Assembly: GCF_014384705.1 (NCBI RefSeq) | Contig: NZ_JACRSN010000005.1 | Coordinates: 62,001 to 126,000, forward strand | Direction: 5' to 3' | From: Yeguia hominis | GTDB lineage: Bacteria; Bacillota; Clostridia; Oscillospirales; Acutalibacteraceae | DNA length: 64,000 nt | In this document: in pieces, positions 8,638-16,987 of the stretch | Position numbering within the stretch: position 1 is the stretch's first letter | Layout: each line of letters opens with the position of its first letter | Program-made: the position numbers and the translations under genes | Notes under the pieces: generated by a model | The model's input: only the letters and a program-made list of their open reading frames with translations | Database searches by the model: none | Told to the model about the DNA's origin: nothing

Positions 8638-10425
8638 TTATTCCTCCGTTTTTACTGTTATGACAAAATTTTTCTTTGTATAGTCCGAAACTGCAAGCTC
8701 CCAAATGGTATTTTTGTCGGCATCCTCTGCTACCAGTGTAAAACCAAAATCACGGTACAACTCACGAACCATATTGTTTTTTGCGGTTGGATAATAATAT
8801 CCTCGAATCGTTTGGATGCCCTGCTGTTTGCAGATTTCTGCGAGTTGATCCATCATGGCAAATTCCATATCCCGCTTTAACACACGACAGCTCATCAGCC
8901 AGAGGTCGAGGTGCAGGACATCGGATTCTTTGTGTCCGATGACGACCGAAACGATTCCATTGTCTCCAAACTTGTCAAGGAGTTTTCCGTAGAGCCGGAC
9001 TGCATTCGGGTCTTCAAACACCTGCTGCATTTCCTCTGTGTTATAGCGGCGTGTCGTCAGATTAAACTGATTGCTCTTGTTTGTCAGCTGTGTGATCCGC
9101 GGGAGGTACATCGGCTCAAAATCCCGGATAATGGCCGTCATCTGCAGGCTTTTCAGGTAGTCATTGTAGTCGGCAAATTGCTGCTCAGCCTGCGCACGCG
9201 CAAGATTCGCCTCATACATTTCCCCGCGTTTCAAATCTTCCTCAGAAAAGGTTGTCACTTCAAAAAAGCCGGAGCGATCCAAAATGGGGATATAGGTTTC
9301 GACGCTTCCGACTTCCGGGACAGCGGTCGATTTTAGGAAGTCTCGGAAAATAGCCCGTTCAGCCGGATTGTCGTCGACAAAGACGATGCTTTCCGGCAAA
9401 ATTTGAAGCTCCTGCGCGGTTTGTGCGATGTTTTGCGCTTTATTTTCCCAATTGGCTTTGATTACCGTAAAATCGGCCGGTTTTAACGGCGCGTCCGGAT
9501 GATTGAGTCCGGCAATTGCATTTTCTTCGTCGTTTTTCGAGCAGACGGTCAGGAGAATGCCGAGATCCTTCTGGGTCTTGAGGTAATTCTGAAATTCCCA
9601 GTAAGCCTGTCCCTGCGGGGTTTCCTGCCCGATTTCAATTCCGTTTACGCCGTCATCACCGACAATCCCGCCCCAAAGCGTGTTGTCGAGATCCAGTGCA
9701 AGCGCTTTTTTGTTCTTGCCAAAGATGGATTTGATGATATTGCAGAGATTGTAGCTGAACTCCGGAATCGCAGGTACACACAACGCATATTTATAAAGAT
9801 ACCAATACGATGGATCCGACCAGGCTGCCAGTCCGTAGCTTGCAGAAAGAAAGTTGATGTCGTGAATATAAAAACTGCGATGCGTCTGTGCATAGGTATA
9901 AAACTGTTCATTCAGACGGGTCACAAACCGGGTGCGGCCGCGGTAGTCGCTGGCATCCCGATTCCCAAGCAGCCGATAAAACGGCAATTCAAAATTATTT
10001 TGGATAATCGGGCAGTGATAGGTTTCCGCGAGCTTTTCCCACATGGTTTCAAAATGCTGATATTGCTGCGTAAGGGCAGCGTTTACCGCTTCTTCTGTAT
10101 CGGTCATTTTCGGGAACGGAACCTGAATATTGCGCAAAGAAGTGTGAATGAACACGATGTCCGGCGCAAACGAATGAAGTTCCGGGTTCCCAAACATGGC
10201 ATCTTGCCAATATTGCGCATACTCAGACTGATAAAAAGTGGGTTCAATGCCGTTGTCCAGCAAAAATAGTTCCAGTACCGATACAATATCGTTGGTGGTG
10301 GAACCGCCGAGCACCGCAATTCTCTTGGAAATGCGCGGCCGGCCGTCTGCGAGAAGCTGCCGGCGGATGCTTTTTCGGTGTTTTAAGATCCAGGCACCAT
10401 CGAACGGATATGCCAAACCTTCCAT
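8638..10425 (-). CDS. FkbH-like HAD-IIIC family protein (probable glyceryl-ACP synthase)
   Basis: 595 residues. An N-terminal SGNH-like domain (VLGGSTTND about residues 38-46) is followed by a HAD domain whose motif LDLDNTLWGG contains D245 and D247, then a C-terminal GNAT-like region (about 430-595). Characterised FkbH proteins take the glyceryl group of 1,3-bisphosphoglycerate, dephosphorylate it and load it on an ACP. An ACP gene follows immediately. I place the start at the ATG at 10425 because GGAGGA lies 7 bases before it, whereas the upstream in-frame ATG at 10440 has no ribosome site. The transferred group is inferred from the family. Confidence 0.87.
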   Translation of the reverse strand: MEGLAYPFDGAWILKHRKSIRRQLLADGRPRISKRIAVLGGSTTNDIVSVLELFLLDNGIEPTFYQSEYAQYWQDAMFGNPELHSFAPDIVFIHTSLRNIQVPFPKMTDTEEAVNAALTQQYQHFETMWEKLAETYHCPIIQNNFELPFYRLLGNRDASDYRGRTRFVTRLNEQFYTYAQTHRSFYIHDINFLSASYGLAAWSDPSYWYLYKYALCVPAIPEFSYNLCNIIKSIFGKNKKALALDLDNTLWGGIVGDDGVNGIEIGQETPQGQAYWEFQNYLKTQKDLGILLTVCSKNDEENAIAGLNHPDAPLKPADFTVIKANWENKAQNIAQTAQELQILPESIVFVDDNPAERAIFRDFLKSTAVPEVGSVETYIPILDRSGFFEVTTFSEEDLKRGEMYEANLARAQAEQQFADYNDYLKSLQMTAIIRDFEPMYLPRITQLTNKSNQFNLTTRRYNTEEMQQVFEDPNAVRLYGKLLDKFGDNGIVSVVIGHKESDVLHLDLWLMSCRVLKRDMEFAMMDQLAEICKQQGIQTIRGYYYPTAKNNMVRELYRDFGFTLVAEDADKNTIWELAVSDYTKKNFVITVKTEE

Positions 10426-10455
10426 GACTGCTTCCTCCATTTTGAATGGGATTTT

Positions 10456-11850
10456 TTACTGGGTGCGGATTTCTTCGGCACGGTTTCCGCCGCACGCGGT
10501 GAAGACACAATCCGCAAACAGGACGTCGGTAGCGCCTTTTTCCTGAATGTAGTCGATTGCATTGCGTTCAAAATACCGCATATCGACGACACAAACTTCT
10601 TCAAAAGAGTTGAGCAGGAACGGAACCATCGCGTTTCCAAAGCTGTCTTTAAACATCACAAGCTTGCGTCCGTTTTTCACATCCGTCTGAATTTCGGTGA
10701 TGACTTCATCGCCGCCCATAATGGACGCATAAAGATTGCTGACATCCGTATCAAAAAAGAGCGTGTTGCCGCGGTCAAGTTCTTCGTAGGAAGGGCTGTA
10801 ATATTTGACCGAATAAGTGTTTTGCGGCTTGTACATCACAAAGTCTTCAGGATGATTGAGCAGAACCGGGTCCTGCGTAAAGGCGTACATTGTGCCCACG
10901 TAACCCTCTGAAACCTCTTTGTCATAGCTGGAGAGATCCGGGAATGGAACGCCGGCTTGCTGCGCAAACACGCTTGCGCCGTAATAGGCGCCCAGCAGCG
11001 TCCAGTGATGGTCGGTACGGAAATAAATGTCCTCGTCTTTGTGTTCCGCAAGCGTCCCGTAAATGTCAACATGGTGAACGTTGTCATCCAGAAGGCCGCC
11101 GATTTGATCGATCCGAACCTTCGGGTCAATGGTCATATTTGCATAATTTCCCGGAATATAATAGGCGACGGAGACCGGAATGGTCATCTCGTAGACATTG
11201 ACGCTGTCGCCGAGATCCGCCTGATAGGCATTGATCGTTTTGGCATAGTTTTCGGTGACATCATCCAGACCGAAGAACATCTCCATAGCCCGATCACCGA
11301 CAACCAGGATGCTGCCGCCGGCTTCAAATTTTCCGTTTGCATCCGGCGCAGGCGTGTTTTGCGGTTCCGAACTGCTGGAACTTTCGCTGCTGACCGTACT
11401 CTCTGACGAGGTGCTCTCCGAAGAAGGCGCGGAAGAGGGGGCAGCGCTCGAAACATCCGTTCCTTCAGAGCTGCTGGGCCTTGCCGTTTCGGCTTCCTGG
11501 GCCTGCGGACCGGTGCCGCCGTAAATCACGACATCGTCTTGGCGGAATCCGCGCAGCAAAAGCAGGGCGCTTGTCCATTTTTTAAAAATGTCCCTTCCGG
11601 GAACCGTATCATCAAAATAATCGGAGACGCCGTCGGTAAACTCTCCGGAAAACAGCGAAGACACCGTCAGTTTTGGAAAGGCTGCCAATTTCCGCTTTTC
11701 GATGAGGGATTCGGTCGGACGTTTGCCGACCAGGAGAAAGAGCGTAATTCCGACAAATAAAAGCAGAAGAACGGCAACATTGACAAAGTGCATCCGCAAC
11801 ACCAGATTAACTCTTTGTTTATAACGTTTTTGAATTCGGTTTCTTCTCAT
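10456..11850 (-). CDS. DHHW-family (AlgJ/AlgX-like) membrane-anchored protein
   Basis: 464 residues. A basic N-terminus and one membrane helix (about 22-42) put the bulk outside the cell. A serine-rich linker (about residues 125-163) separates a short membrane-proximal part from the SGNH-like catalytic domain. The signature DHHW is at 280-283, and a KDSFGNA stretch near 410 resembles the serine block of AlgX/AlgJ O-acetyltransferases. Such proteins work with MBOAT partners in acylating surface polysaccharides. Here the MBOAT gene is directly upstream (25 bp) and the FkbH gene 30 bp downstream. The acceptor polymer is unknown. Confidence 0.87.
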   Translation of the reverse strand: MRRNRIQKRYKQRVNLVLRMHFVNVAVLLLLFVGITLFLLVGKRPTESLIEKRKLAAFPKLTVSSLFSGEFTDGVSDYFDDTVPGRDIFKKWTSALLLLRGFRQDDVVIYGGTGPQAQEAETARPSSSEGTDVSSAAPSSAPSSESTSSESTVSSESSSSSEPQNTPAPDANGKFEAGGSILVVGDRAMEMFFGLDDVTENYAKTINAYQADLGDSVNVYEMTIPVSVAYYIPGNYANMTIDPKVRIDQIGGLLDDNVHHVDIYGTLAEHKDEDIYFRTDHHWTLLGAYYGASVFAQQAGVPFPDLSSYDKEVSEGYVGTMYAFTQDPVLLNHPEDFVMYKPQNTYSVKYYSPSYEELDRGNTLFFDTDVSNLYASIMGGDEVITEIQTDVKNGRKLVMFKDSFGNAMVPFLLNSFEEVCVVDMRYFERNAIDYIQEKGATDVLFADCVFTACGGNRAEEIRTQ

Positions 11851-11875
11851 CAGTTGTGCTTCCTTTCCTGCTGCC

Positions 11876-13282
11876 TTACCACCGGAAATAGAGGAAGGGG
11901 TTATTGGTTGCGTTGACCAGCATAATACTGCATACTAGTAACAGTACAACGTTGCAGACAACAGTTGCCGTGCTGTGAATAAGCATTCCCCGTCTGGAAC
12001 GCTCCGCGAGCTGCCGGACAATTCGGAGAACCGGCAGGCTGAAAATGAGGGCGGCCAGTACGAGAAAAATATTGTTTGCAAAGGAACTCGCAAAAATCGG
12101 ATCCGTAAATGCGTTTCCGTTTGCACCAATCAGGTTTTTAAAGAAATCGCCGAGCTTGCCCATATCTTCGAAATAGAAAATGCCGAAACCTACGATAATA
12201 ACCAGTTTGTTGTACAGATGCATCAAAGCGCCCGGTGCGTGGTCAAGCCGTTTTTTGGTAATTAGGAGTTCGAGTGCAATAAAGACGCCAAAATACAGGC
12301 CCCAGATGATATAGTTCCAGTTCGCGCCGTGCCAAAGGCCCGTACAGAACCAGACAAGAAACAGTCCGCCATATTTCCGGCGGCGGCCAAAGAGCGGAAT
12401 GTACAGGACATAATCGCGGAACCAGGTGCTTAAAGAGATATGCCAGCGCTGCCAAAATTCCGTGACGCTCCGACAGATGAACGGGTAGTTAAAGTTTTCA
12501 TTAAAGTGGAACCCGAACAGGCGCCCAAGGCCGATTGCCATGTCGGAATACCCCGAAAAGTCAAAATAGATCTGTAAAGCATAGACCACAACAGCGTACC
12601 AGGTGCCGAGAACGGAAAGACCGCTGATGTCGGCTTTCCCAAAAAATGCTTCGACAATGGTGCCGAGGTTGTTTGCCAAAATAACTTTTTTTGCAAGCCC
12701 AATGATCAGGCGGTTGACGCCGACATTGACATCTTCCAGCGAAACGCTGCGCGAATCAATTTCCTCTGCAATGGTGCTGTAACGGACGATCGGTCCTGCA
12801 ACCAGCTGCGGAAACAGCGAAATATACATCAAAAGCTTTGCGTAGCTTTTTTGAACTTCCACTTTGCCCCAATAGCAGTCGATGATATAGGAAAGTGCCT
12901 GGAACGTGTAAAAGCTGATGCCGATCGGCAAGGCAATTTTCGGCACCGGCAGATCGACCGGCAAAATTAAATTCAGATTATTTACAAAAAATGCGCTGTA
13001 CTTGAAGACGCCGAGAATGCCGAGATCCATGACAAGCGCGACAGCCAGTGCAATTTTTGCACCGCCGGCGCCGCGGTATTTTTCAATCGCAAGTCCGCAT
13101 AGATAATTGATCAGTGCATTCAATAGCAGGAGAAAGACGCCGAGCGGTTCTCCCCATGCGTAAAAAATCAAAGAAAAGACAATCAAAACAACATTTCGGT
13201 ACACCAGTTTTTTGCTGAGCACATAACACAGCAAACATAGCGGCAAAAAGAAATATAGAAAAAACAGATCGGAAAAGACCAT
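11876..13282 (-). CDS. MBOAT family O-acyltransferase (AlgI/DltB type)
   Basis: 468 residues with about ten membrane segments. MBOAT proteins move an acyl group across the membrane onto polysaccharide or teichoic acid. The conserved histidine is H318 in LWHGANWNYIIWG, and SVTEFWQRWHISLSTWF is the typical preceding block. I prefer the ATG at 13282 (MVFSDLFFLYFFLPL), which matches the usual N-terminus, over an in-frame TTG at 13342. It is the first gene of the operon, with a strong promoter about 140 bp upstream. The donor is probably the ACP encoded three genes on, as DltB uses DltC. Confidence 0.92.
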   Translation of the reverse strand: MVFSDLFFLYFFLPLCLLCYVLSKKLVYRNVVLIVFSLIFYAWGEPLGVFLLLLNALINYLCGLAIEKYRGAGGAKIALAVALVMDLGILGVFKYSAFFVNNLNLILPVDLPVPKIALPIGISFYTFQALSYIIDCYWGKVEVQKSYAKLLMYISLFPQLVAGPIVRYSTIAEEIDSRSVSLEDVNVGVNRLIIGLAKKVILANNLGTIVEAFFGKADISGLSVLGTWYAVVVYALQIYFDFSGYSDMAIGLGRLFGFHFNENFNYPFICRSVTEFWQRWHISLSTWFRDYVLYIPLFGRRRKYGGLFLVWFCTGLWHGANWNYIIWGLYFGVFIALELLITKKRLDHAPGALMHLYNKLVIIVGFGIFYFEDMGKLGDFFKNLIGANGNAFTDPIFASSFANNIFLVLAALIFSLPVLRIVRQLAERSRRGMLIHSTATVVCNVVLLLVCSIMLVNATNNPFLYFRW

Positions 13283-13395
13283 CGAACCTAACCACCCTTT
13301 AACGCCTTTATCTTTACGATTTGAAAACCATTCCCAATACAACTTTTATTGCGATATTCTTTTGCAATATCCGGATTCGTGCGCTCCGGATCAAA

Positions 13396-13419
13396 AGTGT
13401 TTCAAAAAAAGGAAACACT
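13396..13419. promoter_or_regulatory. Operator-like palindrome over the MBOAT operon start site
   Basis: Perfect 8-bp inverted repeat AGTGTTTC (13396-13403) and GAAACACT (13412-13419) separated by 8 bases. It begins only a few bases downstream of the -10 element, so a bound protein would block initiation. It could also act as an RNA hairpin at the extreme 5' end of the message. No regulator gene is adjacent. Confidence 0.5.
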
Positions 13420-13422
13420 ATC

Positions 13423-13451
13423 AATATACCATATTTCAGAATTTAAGTAAA
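13423..13451 (-). promoter_or_regulatory. SigA-type promoter of the MBOAT-DHHW-FkbH-ACP operon
   Basis: Minus-strand -35 TTTACT (13446-13451) and -10 TATATT (13423-13428) with a 17-base spacer. The leader to the chosen MBOAT start is about 135 nt. No other promoter of this quality lies upstream of the gene. Confidence 0.7.
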
Positions 13452-13727
13452 TGCTCAAACCCATAAAGAAAGATTACAATCGTCTTAAAAAATACAAATG
13501 ATTCAAAAACTGCGGCAGAAATGCCTTGCATCAATCGGATCAAACAGCAATAACGGAGAAAAAGGCTGCATACATTTTGATGCAGTGTGATTTTCAGCCG
13601 AGATTTTGTGCGGGGACGGTCATGCTTTATAAGGTGCCTTGAGAATTAAAAAGCAGAAAAAGTGGGGAAGACGGAATCCACGCCGTTAGCAAGAGCGAAA
13701 CTGAAAAAAGTTTAACCAGAAAAAGGA

Positions 13728-13765
13728 CAAAAAAATCCCGGCAAACGATTTGTTTGCCGGGATTT
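13728..13765 (-). terminator. Rho-independent terminator of the rplJ-rplL operon
   Basis: Stem AAATCCCGGCAAAC (13733-13746) with GTTTGCCGGGATTT (13752-13765) and a T run on the minus strand, 17 bp past the rplL stop. It separates the ribosomal operon from whatever lies downstream; rpoB does not follow. Confidence 0.9.
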
Positions 13766-13781
13766 GCATTTTTGAGAAATC

Positions 13782-14162
13782 TTATTTAACTTCGACTTCT
13801 GCGCCAGCCTCTTCGAGTTTCGCTTTGATTGCGTTTGCATCGTCAGAGGAGATCGCTTCTTTAACAGCCTTCGGAGCCTCGTCAACGAGAGCTTTCGCTT
13901 CTTTCAGGCCAAGGCCGGTGATTTCGCGGACAACCTTGATGACCTGGATCTTGTTTGCGCCAGCGCTCTTCAGGATGACGTCAAATTCGGTCTTCTCTTC
14001 AGCAGCCGGAGCAGCAGCGCCAGCAACAGGAGCAGCAGCAACAGCAACAGGAGCAGCAGCGGAAACGCCGAATTCCTCTTCGAGAGCCTTTACGAGTTCA
14101 GAGAGTTCCAGAACGGTCAGAGCTTTGACATCTTCAATCAGTTTTACGACTTTATCAGACAT
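13782..14162 (-). CDS. rplL: 50S ribosomal protein L7/L12
   Basis: 126 residues forming the ribosomal stalk that recruits elongation factors. An N-terminal dimerisation domain (MSDKVVKLIEDVKALTVLE) is joined by an Ala/Pro/Val hinge to the globular C-terminal domain ending KAKLEEAGAEVEVK. The in-frame extension to 14234 is rejected because the ATG at 14162 has GGAGGATATTACA before it and gives the standard N-terminus. It follows rplJ by 37 bp. Confidence 0.97.
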   Translation of the reverse strand: MSDKVVKLIEDVKALTVLELSELVKALEEEFGVSAAAPVAVAAAPVAGAAAPAAEEKTEFDVILKSAGANKIQVIKVVREITGLGLKEAKALVDEAPKAVKEAISSDDANAIKAKLEEAGAEVEVK

Positions 14163-14199
14163 TGTAATATCCTCCATAAATTCAAATTTTTTCAATTGT

Positions 14200-14736
14200 T
14201 CAGGCAATTTCAGCCTGTTTCTCAGCAATCGCATTCAGCGCGACTACGAGGCCTTTGAGTGTGCCGTTGAGCACGGTTGCAAAGCCGGAAATCGGTGCAT
14301 TGAGTCCGCCCAAAGCTTTTGCAACGAGAACCTCTTTCGAGGGAAGTTCTGCGAGGTTTTTGACCCCTGCGACATCGACGATATCCCCGTCAACAAAGCC
14401 GACCTTTACTTCGAAAGTCTTGTTTGTATCAGCGAACTTCGTCAGAACCTTTGCGGCAGAAACATAATCGCTGTCATGATAGGCGATAGCGGTCGTTCCT
14501 TCGAGATAGCTGTCGAGTCCTTCTACACCAGCGTCCTTAAGGGCACGGCCGAGAAGCGTATTCTTGACAACCTTGTAGGTGTTGCCGGCAGCGCGCAGAT
14601 CGCGGCGAAGCTTTGTGTCGTCTGCAACGGTGATGCCCTTGTAGTTGACAATCACGCCGACGCAAGCAGACTTGAGCTCTTCCGACAGAGCAGCGACATA
14701 CTGTTTCTTTTGTTCCAGAATTTTCTCGCTTGGCAA
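14200..14736 (-). CDS. rplJ: 50S ribosomal protein L10
   Basis: 178 residues anchoring L7/L12 dimers to 23S rRNA. MPSEKILEQKK at the start and the NYKGITVADDTKLRRDLR block are typical. The start is a TTG at 14736 placed 8 bases after GGAGGTG; an ATG 7 bases upstream is in another frame. It is preceded by an L10-type leader RNA, so expression is probably autoregulated by the L10/L12 complex. Confidence 0.95.
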   Translation of the reverse strand: MPSEKILEQKKQYVAALSEELKSACVGVIVNYKGITVADDTKLRRDLRAAGNTYKVVKNTLLGRALKDAGVEGLDSYLEGTTAIAYHDSDYVSAAKVLTKFADTNKTFEVKVGFVDGDIVDVAGVKNLAELPSKEVLVAKALGGLNAPISGFATVLNGTLKGLVVALNAIAEKQAEIA

Positions 14737-14764
14737 AATACATTCACCTCCATAATACTAGAAT

Positions 14765-14915
14765 CCGCCGTATTGGAAGTGTATACCAAAATACCCTTCC
14801 CACACAGCACCGTGGGAAGGGTATACGAATACAGGTTGATTCCGTATACGCTTTCCTCGGCAGGCCGGGAATCATCCCATTTGAGCAATGCGCCTGCTGT
14901 CTTTGGAAAACAGCA
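14765..14915 (-). ncRNA. L10 ribosomal leader with attenuator hairpin
   Basis: The transcript upstream of rplJ contains the CCTGCCGAGG block characteristic of L10 leaders (minus strand, about 14857-14866), followed by a 12-bp stem (14792-14803 with 14812-14823) and a TTTTGG tract that looks like an attenuator. Family recognition is from the motif and position only. Confidence 0.75.
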
Positions 14916-14920
14916 TTTTT

Positions 14921-14949
14921 ATTATACGCATGATCTCCTGAAAAGTCAA
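14921..14949 (-). promoter_or_regulatory. SigA-type promoter of rplJ-rplL
   Basis: -35 TTGACT (14944-14949), 17-base spacer, -10 TATAAT (14921-14926) on the minus strand, between rplA and rplJ and just upstream of the L10 leader. Confidence 0.85.
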
Positions 14950-14970
14950 GAGGGGAAAGCAGCCTAAAAC

Positions 14971-15666
14971 TTAGGCGCCAACTTTGTTCGGGTTAATACG
15001 GATGCCAGGGCCCATCGTGGAAGCAACCACGCAGGAACGGACATACTGACCCTTGGAAGCGGCAGGCTTTGCCTTGACAATTGCGTCAAGCAATGTGTCA
15101 AAGTTCTGCTGAAGCTTTTCTGCGCCGAAAGAAGCTTTGCCGATTGCGCAGTGGATGATGTTCGTTTTGTCGAGACGGTACTCAATCTTACCGGCTTTTG
15201 CGTCATGAACCGCTTTGCCGATGTCCATCGTAACGGTGCCGGCCTTCGGGTTCGGCATCAAGCCGCGCGGACCAAGCACTTTACCAAGACGGCCAACAAG
15301 ACCCATCATGTCCGGGCTTGTGACAACAACGTCAAAGTCCATCCAGCCTTCACCCTGGATTTTCTGAATCATGTCCTCCGCACCGACAAAGTCTGCGCCG
15401 GCTGCTGTAGCGGCATCTGCCTTGTCGCCTTTGCAGATCGCCAGAACGCGGACATTTTTACCGGTCCCGTTCGGCAGAACGATCGCGCCGCGAACCTGCT
15501 GGTCAGCATGACGGCCGTCAACACCGAGCTTGACATGAACTTCAATGGTTTCATCAAATTTTGCGGTAGAGGTCTTTACGCAGAGCTCCAACGCTTCATT
15601 GGTATCATAAAATTTGCTGCGATCGATCAGCTTTGCGCTGTCGACGTATTTTTTACCGTGTTTCAT
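14971..15666 (-). CDS. rplA: 50S ribosomal protein L1
   Basis: 231 residues, standard length, binding 23S rRNA at the E-site stalk and usually able to repress its own operon. The signature block VTSPDMMGLVGRLGKVLGPRGLMPNPKAG is spread over residues 119-147. Start MKHGKKYVDSAK preceded by GGGAGGAAAAGCT. It follows rplK by 62 bp. Confidence 0.97.
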   Translation of the reverse strand: MKHGKKYVDSAKLIDRSKFYDTNEALELCVKTSTAKFDETIEVHVKLGVDGRHADQQVRGAIVLPNGTGKNVRVLAICKGDKADAATAAGADFVGAEDMIQKIQGEGWMDFDVVVTSPDMMGLVGRLGKVLGPRGLMPNPKAGTVTMDIGKAVHDAKAGKIEYRLDKTNIIHCAIGKASFGAEKLQQNFDTLLDAIVKAKPAASKGQYVRSCVVASTMGPGIRINPNKVGA

Positions 15667-15728
15667 AGCTTTTCCTCCCTGTTGAGTGGTAAAAATCGGA
15701 CCATGGGGTTCCTCCCACCCGGGTGTGG

Positions 15729-16154
15729 TTAGTCTGTCACTTCAATACCCATGCTGCGTGCGGTCCCGGCGATCATACTCATGGCAGCCTCAATGCTTCC
15801 TGCGTTGAGGTCCGGCATTTTCTGCTCGGCAATTTTCTGAATCTGTTCACGGCTGATCTTCGCAACCTTGGTTTTGTTCGGGGTTCCGGACGCTGTCTCA
15901 AGGCCGCAAGCCTTCTTCAGAAGGACTGCCGCAGGCGGGGTCTTTGTGATAAACGTAAAGGAACGATCAGCATAGACCGTAATCACAACAGGGATAATCA
16001 GTCCCACGTCGTTTTTGGTACGCTCGTTGAACTCTTTTGTAAACGCCATGATGTTGACGCCGTGCTGGCCGAGCGCAGGGCCAACCGGGGGAGCCGGGGT
16101 TGCTTTTCCGGCCGGAATCTGGAGCTTAATAAAGCCCGTTACTTTTTGCGCCAT
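15729..16154 (-). CDS. rplK: 50S ribosomal protein L11
   Basis: 141 residues building the GTPase-associated centre with L10/L12. The N-terminal block ATPAPPVGPALGQHG and C-terminal rRNA-binding domain (MPDLNAGSIEAAMSM) are intact. ATG preceded by GGAGGTGCAAGAAA. It lies 251 bp from nusG, an interval with several hairpins. Confidence 0.97.
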   Translation of the reverse strand: MAQKVTGFIKLQIPAGKATPAPPVGPALGQHGVNIMAFTKEFNERTKNDVGLIIPVVITVYADRSFTFITKTPPAAVLLKKACGLETASGTPNKTKVAKISREQIQKIAEQKMPDLNAGSIEAAMSMIAGTARSMGIEVTD

Positions 16155-16405
16155 TTTCTTGCACCTCCAAAATTCGTGGTAAATGGCGGAACGGAAGAGA
16201 TTTTTTCCGCTCCTCCCACAGGGGCCGAACCGACCCCTTATAAAGAGCGGCCTTGCCGCTTTTTACCATTTCTTACCAACGTGTCCGGAAAATCGATTCC
16301 GGAAAACGGCGTTCTGTGTGATAAAAACCATACACAGGAGCAGACCGTTTTGCATTCAAAATCTGTTGAATGCAGAAATTCATGCGAACACAACAGCCCT
16401 GCTTC
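16155..16405 (-). other. Structured leader between nusG and rplK
   Basis: 251 bp without a gene but with four short hairpins: 16352-16373 (GCATTCAA/TTGAATGC), 16284-16303 (TCCGGAA/TTCCGGA), 16246-16260 (AGCGGC/GCCGCT) and about 16219-16238 (GGGG/CCCC). None is followed by a T run on the minus strand, so these look like leader structure, possibly the L1 regulatory target, rather than terminators. Confidence 0.45.
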
Positions 16406-16927
16406 TTATTCAGCAGGTTCTGCCTGGTTGAGTTCCAATTCAACCGGCGTATCACGTCCGAACATGGAAACCATGACACGCACACGATTCTTTTCCACAT
16501 CGATTTCTTCTACCGTACCGGTAAAGCCGTCCAGCGGACCATCGATGATATGAACCGAATCTCCGACATCATAAGAAAGTTCCACGTTGTTCTGTTCCAC
16601 ACCGAGTCGGGCAACCTCTTCATCTGTCAGCGGAATCGGCTTGGAAGAGGGACCGACAAATCCTGTGCATCCGCGGATGTTCCGAACGACATACCAAGAG
16701 TCGTCTGTCAGCACCATTTTCACCAGCACATAACCCGGAAAAATTTTGCGTTCCACTTCACGACGCTTGTTGTCTTTGATTTCGGTTACGGTTTCTGTCG
16801 GGACACGGATTTCATGGATCAGATCGTGCATCTGCCGGTTTTCAACCATTTTTTCAAGATTGGAAGCGACCTTGTTCTCATACCCGGAATAGGTATGGAC
16901 CACGTACCATCTTGCATCGTCAGCCAT
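16406..16927 (-). CDS. nusG: Transcription termination/antitermination factor NusG
   Basis: 173 residues, normal for bacterial NusG, which binds RNA polymerase and modulates pausing. The N-terminal NGN domain opens ARWYVVHTYSGYENKVA and contains KIFPGYVLVKM. The C-terminal KOW domain is VHIIDGPLDGFTGTVEEID. It sits 60 bp after secE in the usual rpmG-secE-nusG-rplK order. Confidence 0.97.
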   Translation of the reverse strand: MADDARWYVVHTYSGYENKVASNLEKMVENRQMHDLIHEIRVPTETVTEIKDNKRREVERKIFPGYVLVKMVLTDDSWYVVRNIRGCTGFVGPSSKPIPLTDEEVARLGVEQNNVELSYDVGDSVHIIDGPLDGFTGTVEEIDVEKNRVRVMVSMFGRDTPVELELNQAEPAE

Positions 16928-16987
16928 ACTTTTGTTTCCTCCGAATGCCGCGGACAGCGGCTGTGATTGCAGTTTACAGACGATTTT

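Larger units (their letters stand above)
13283..13727. other. Intergenic region upstream of the MBOAT operon
   Basis: 445 bp without a supported gene. It holds a consensus-like minus-strand promoter (13423-13451) and a palindrome at its start site (13396-13419). The rest (13452-13727) is AT-rich sequence where I see only a small hairpin (CTGCAT/ATGCAG near 13567) and no reading frame with a ribosome site. Confidence 0.6.
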
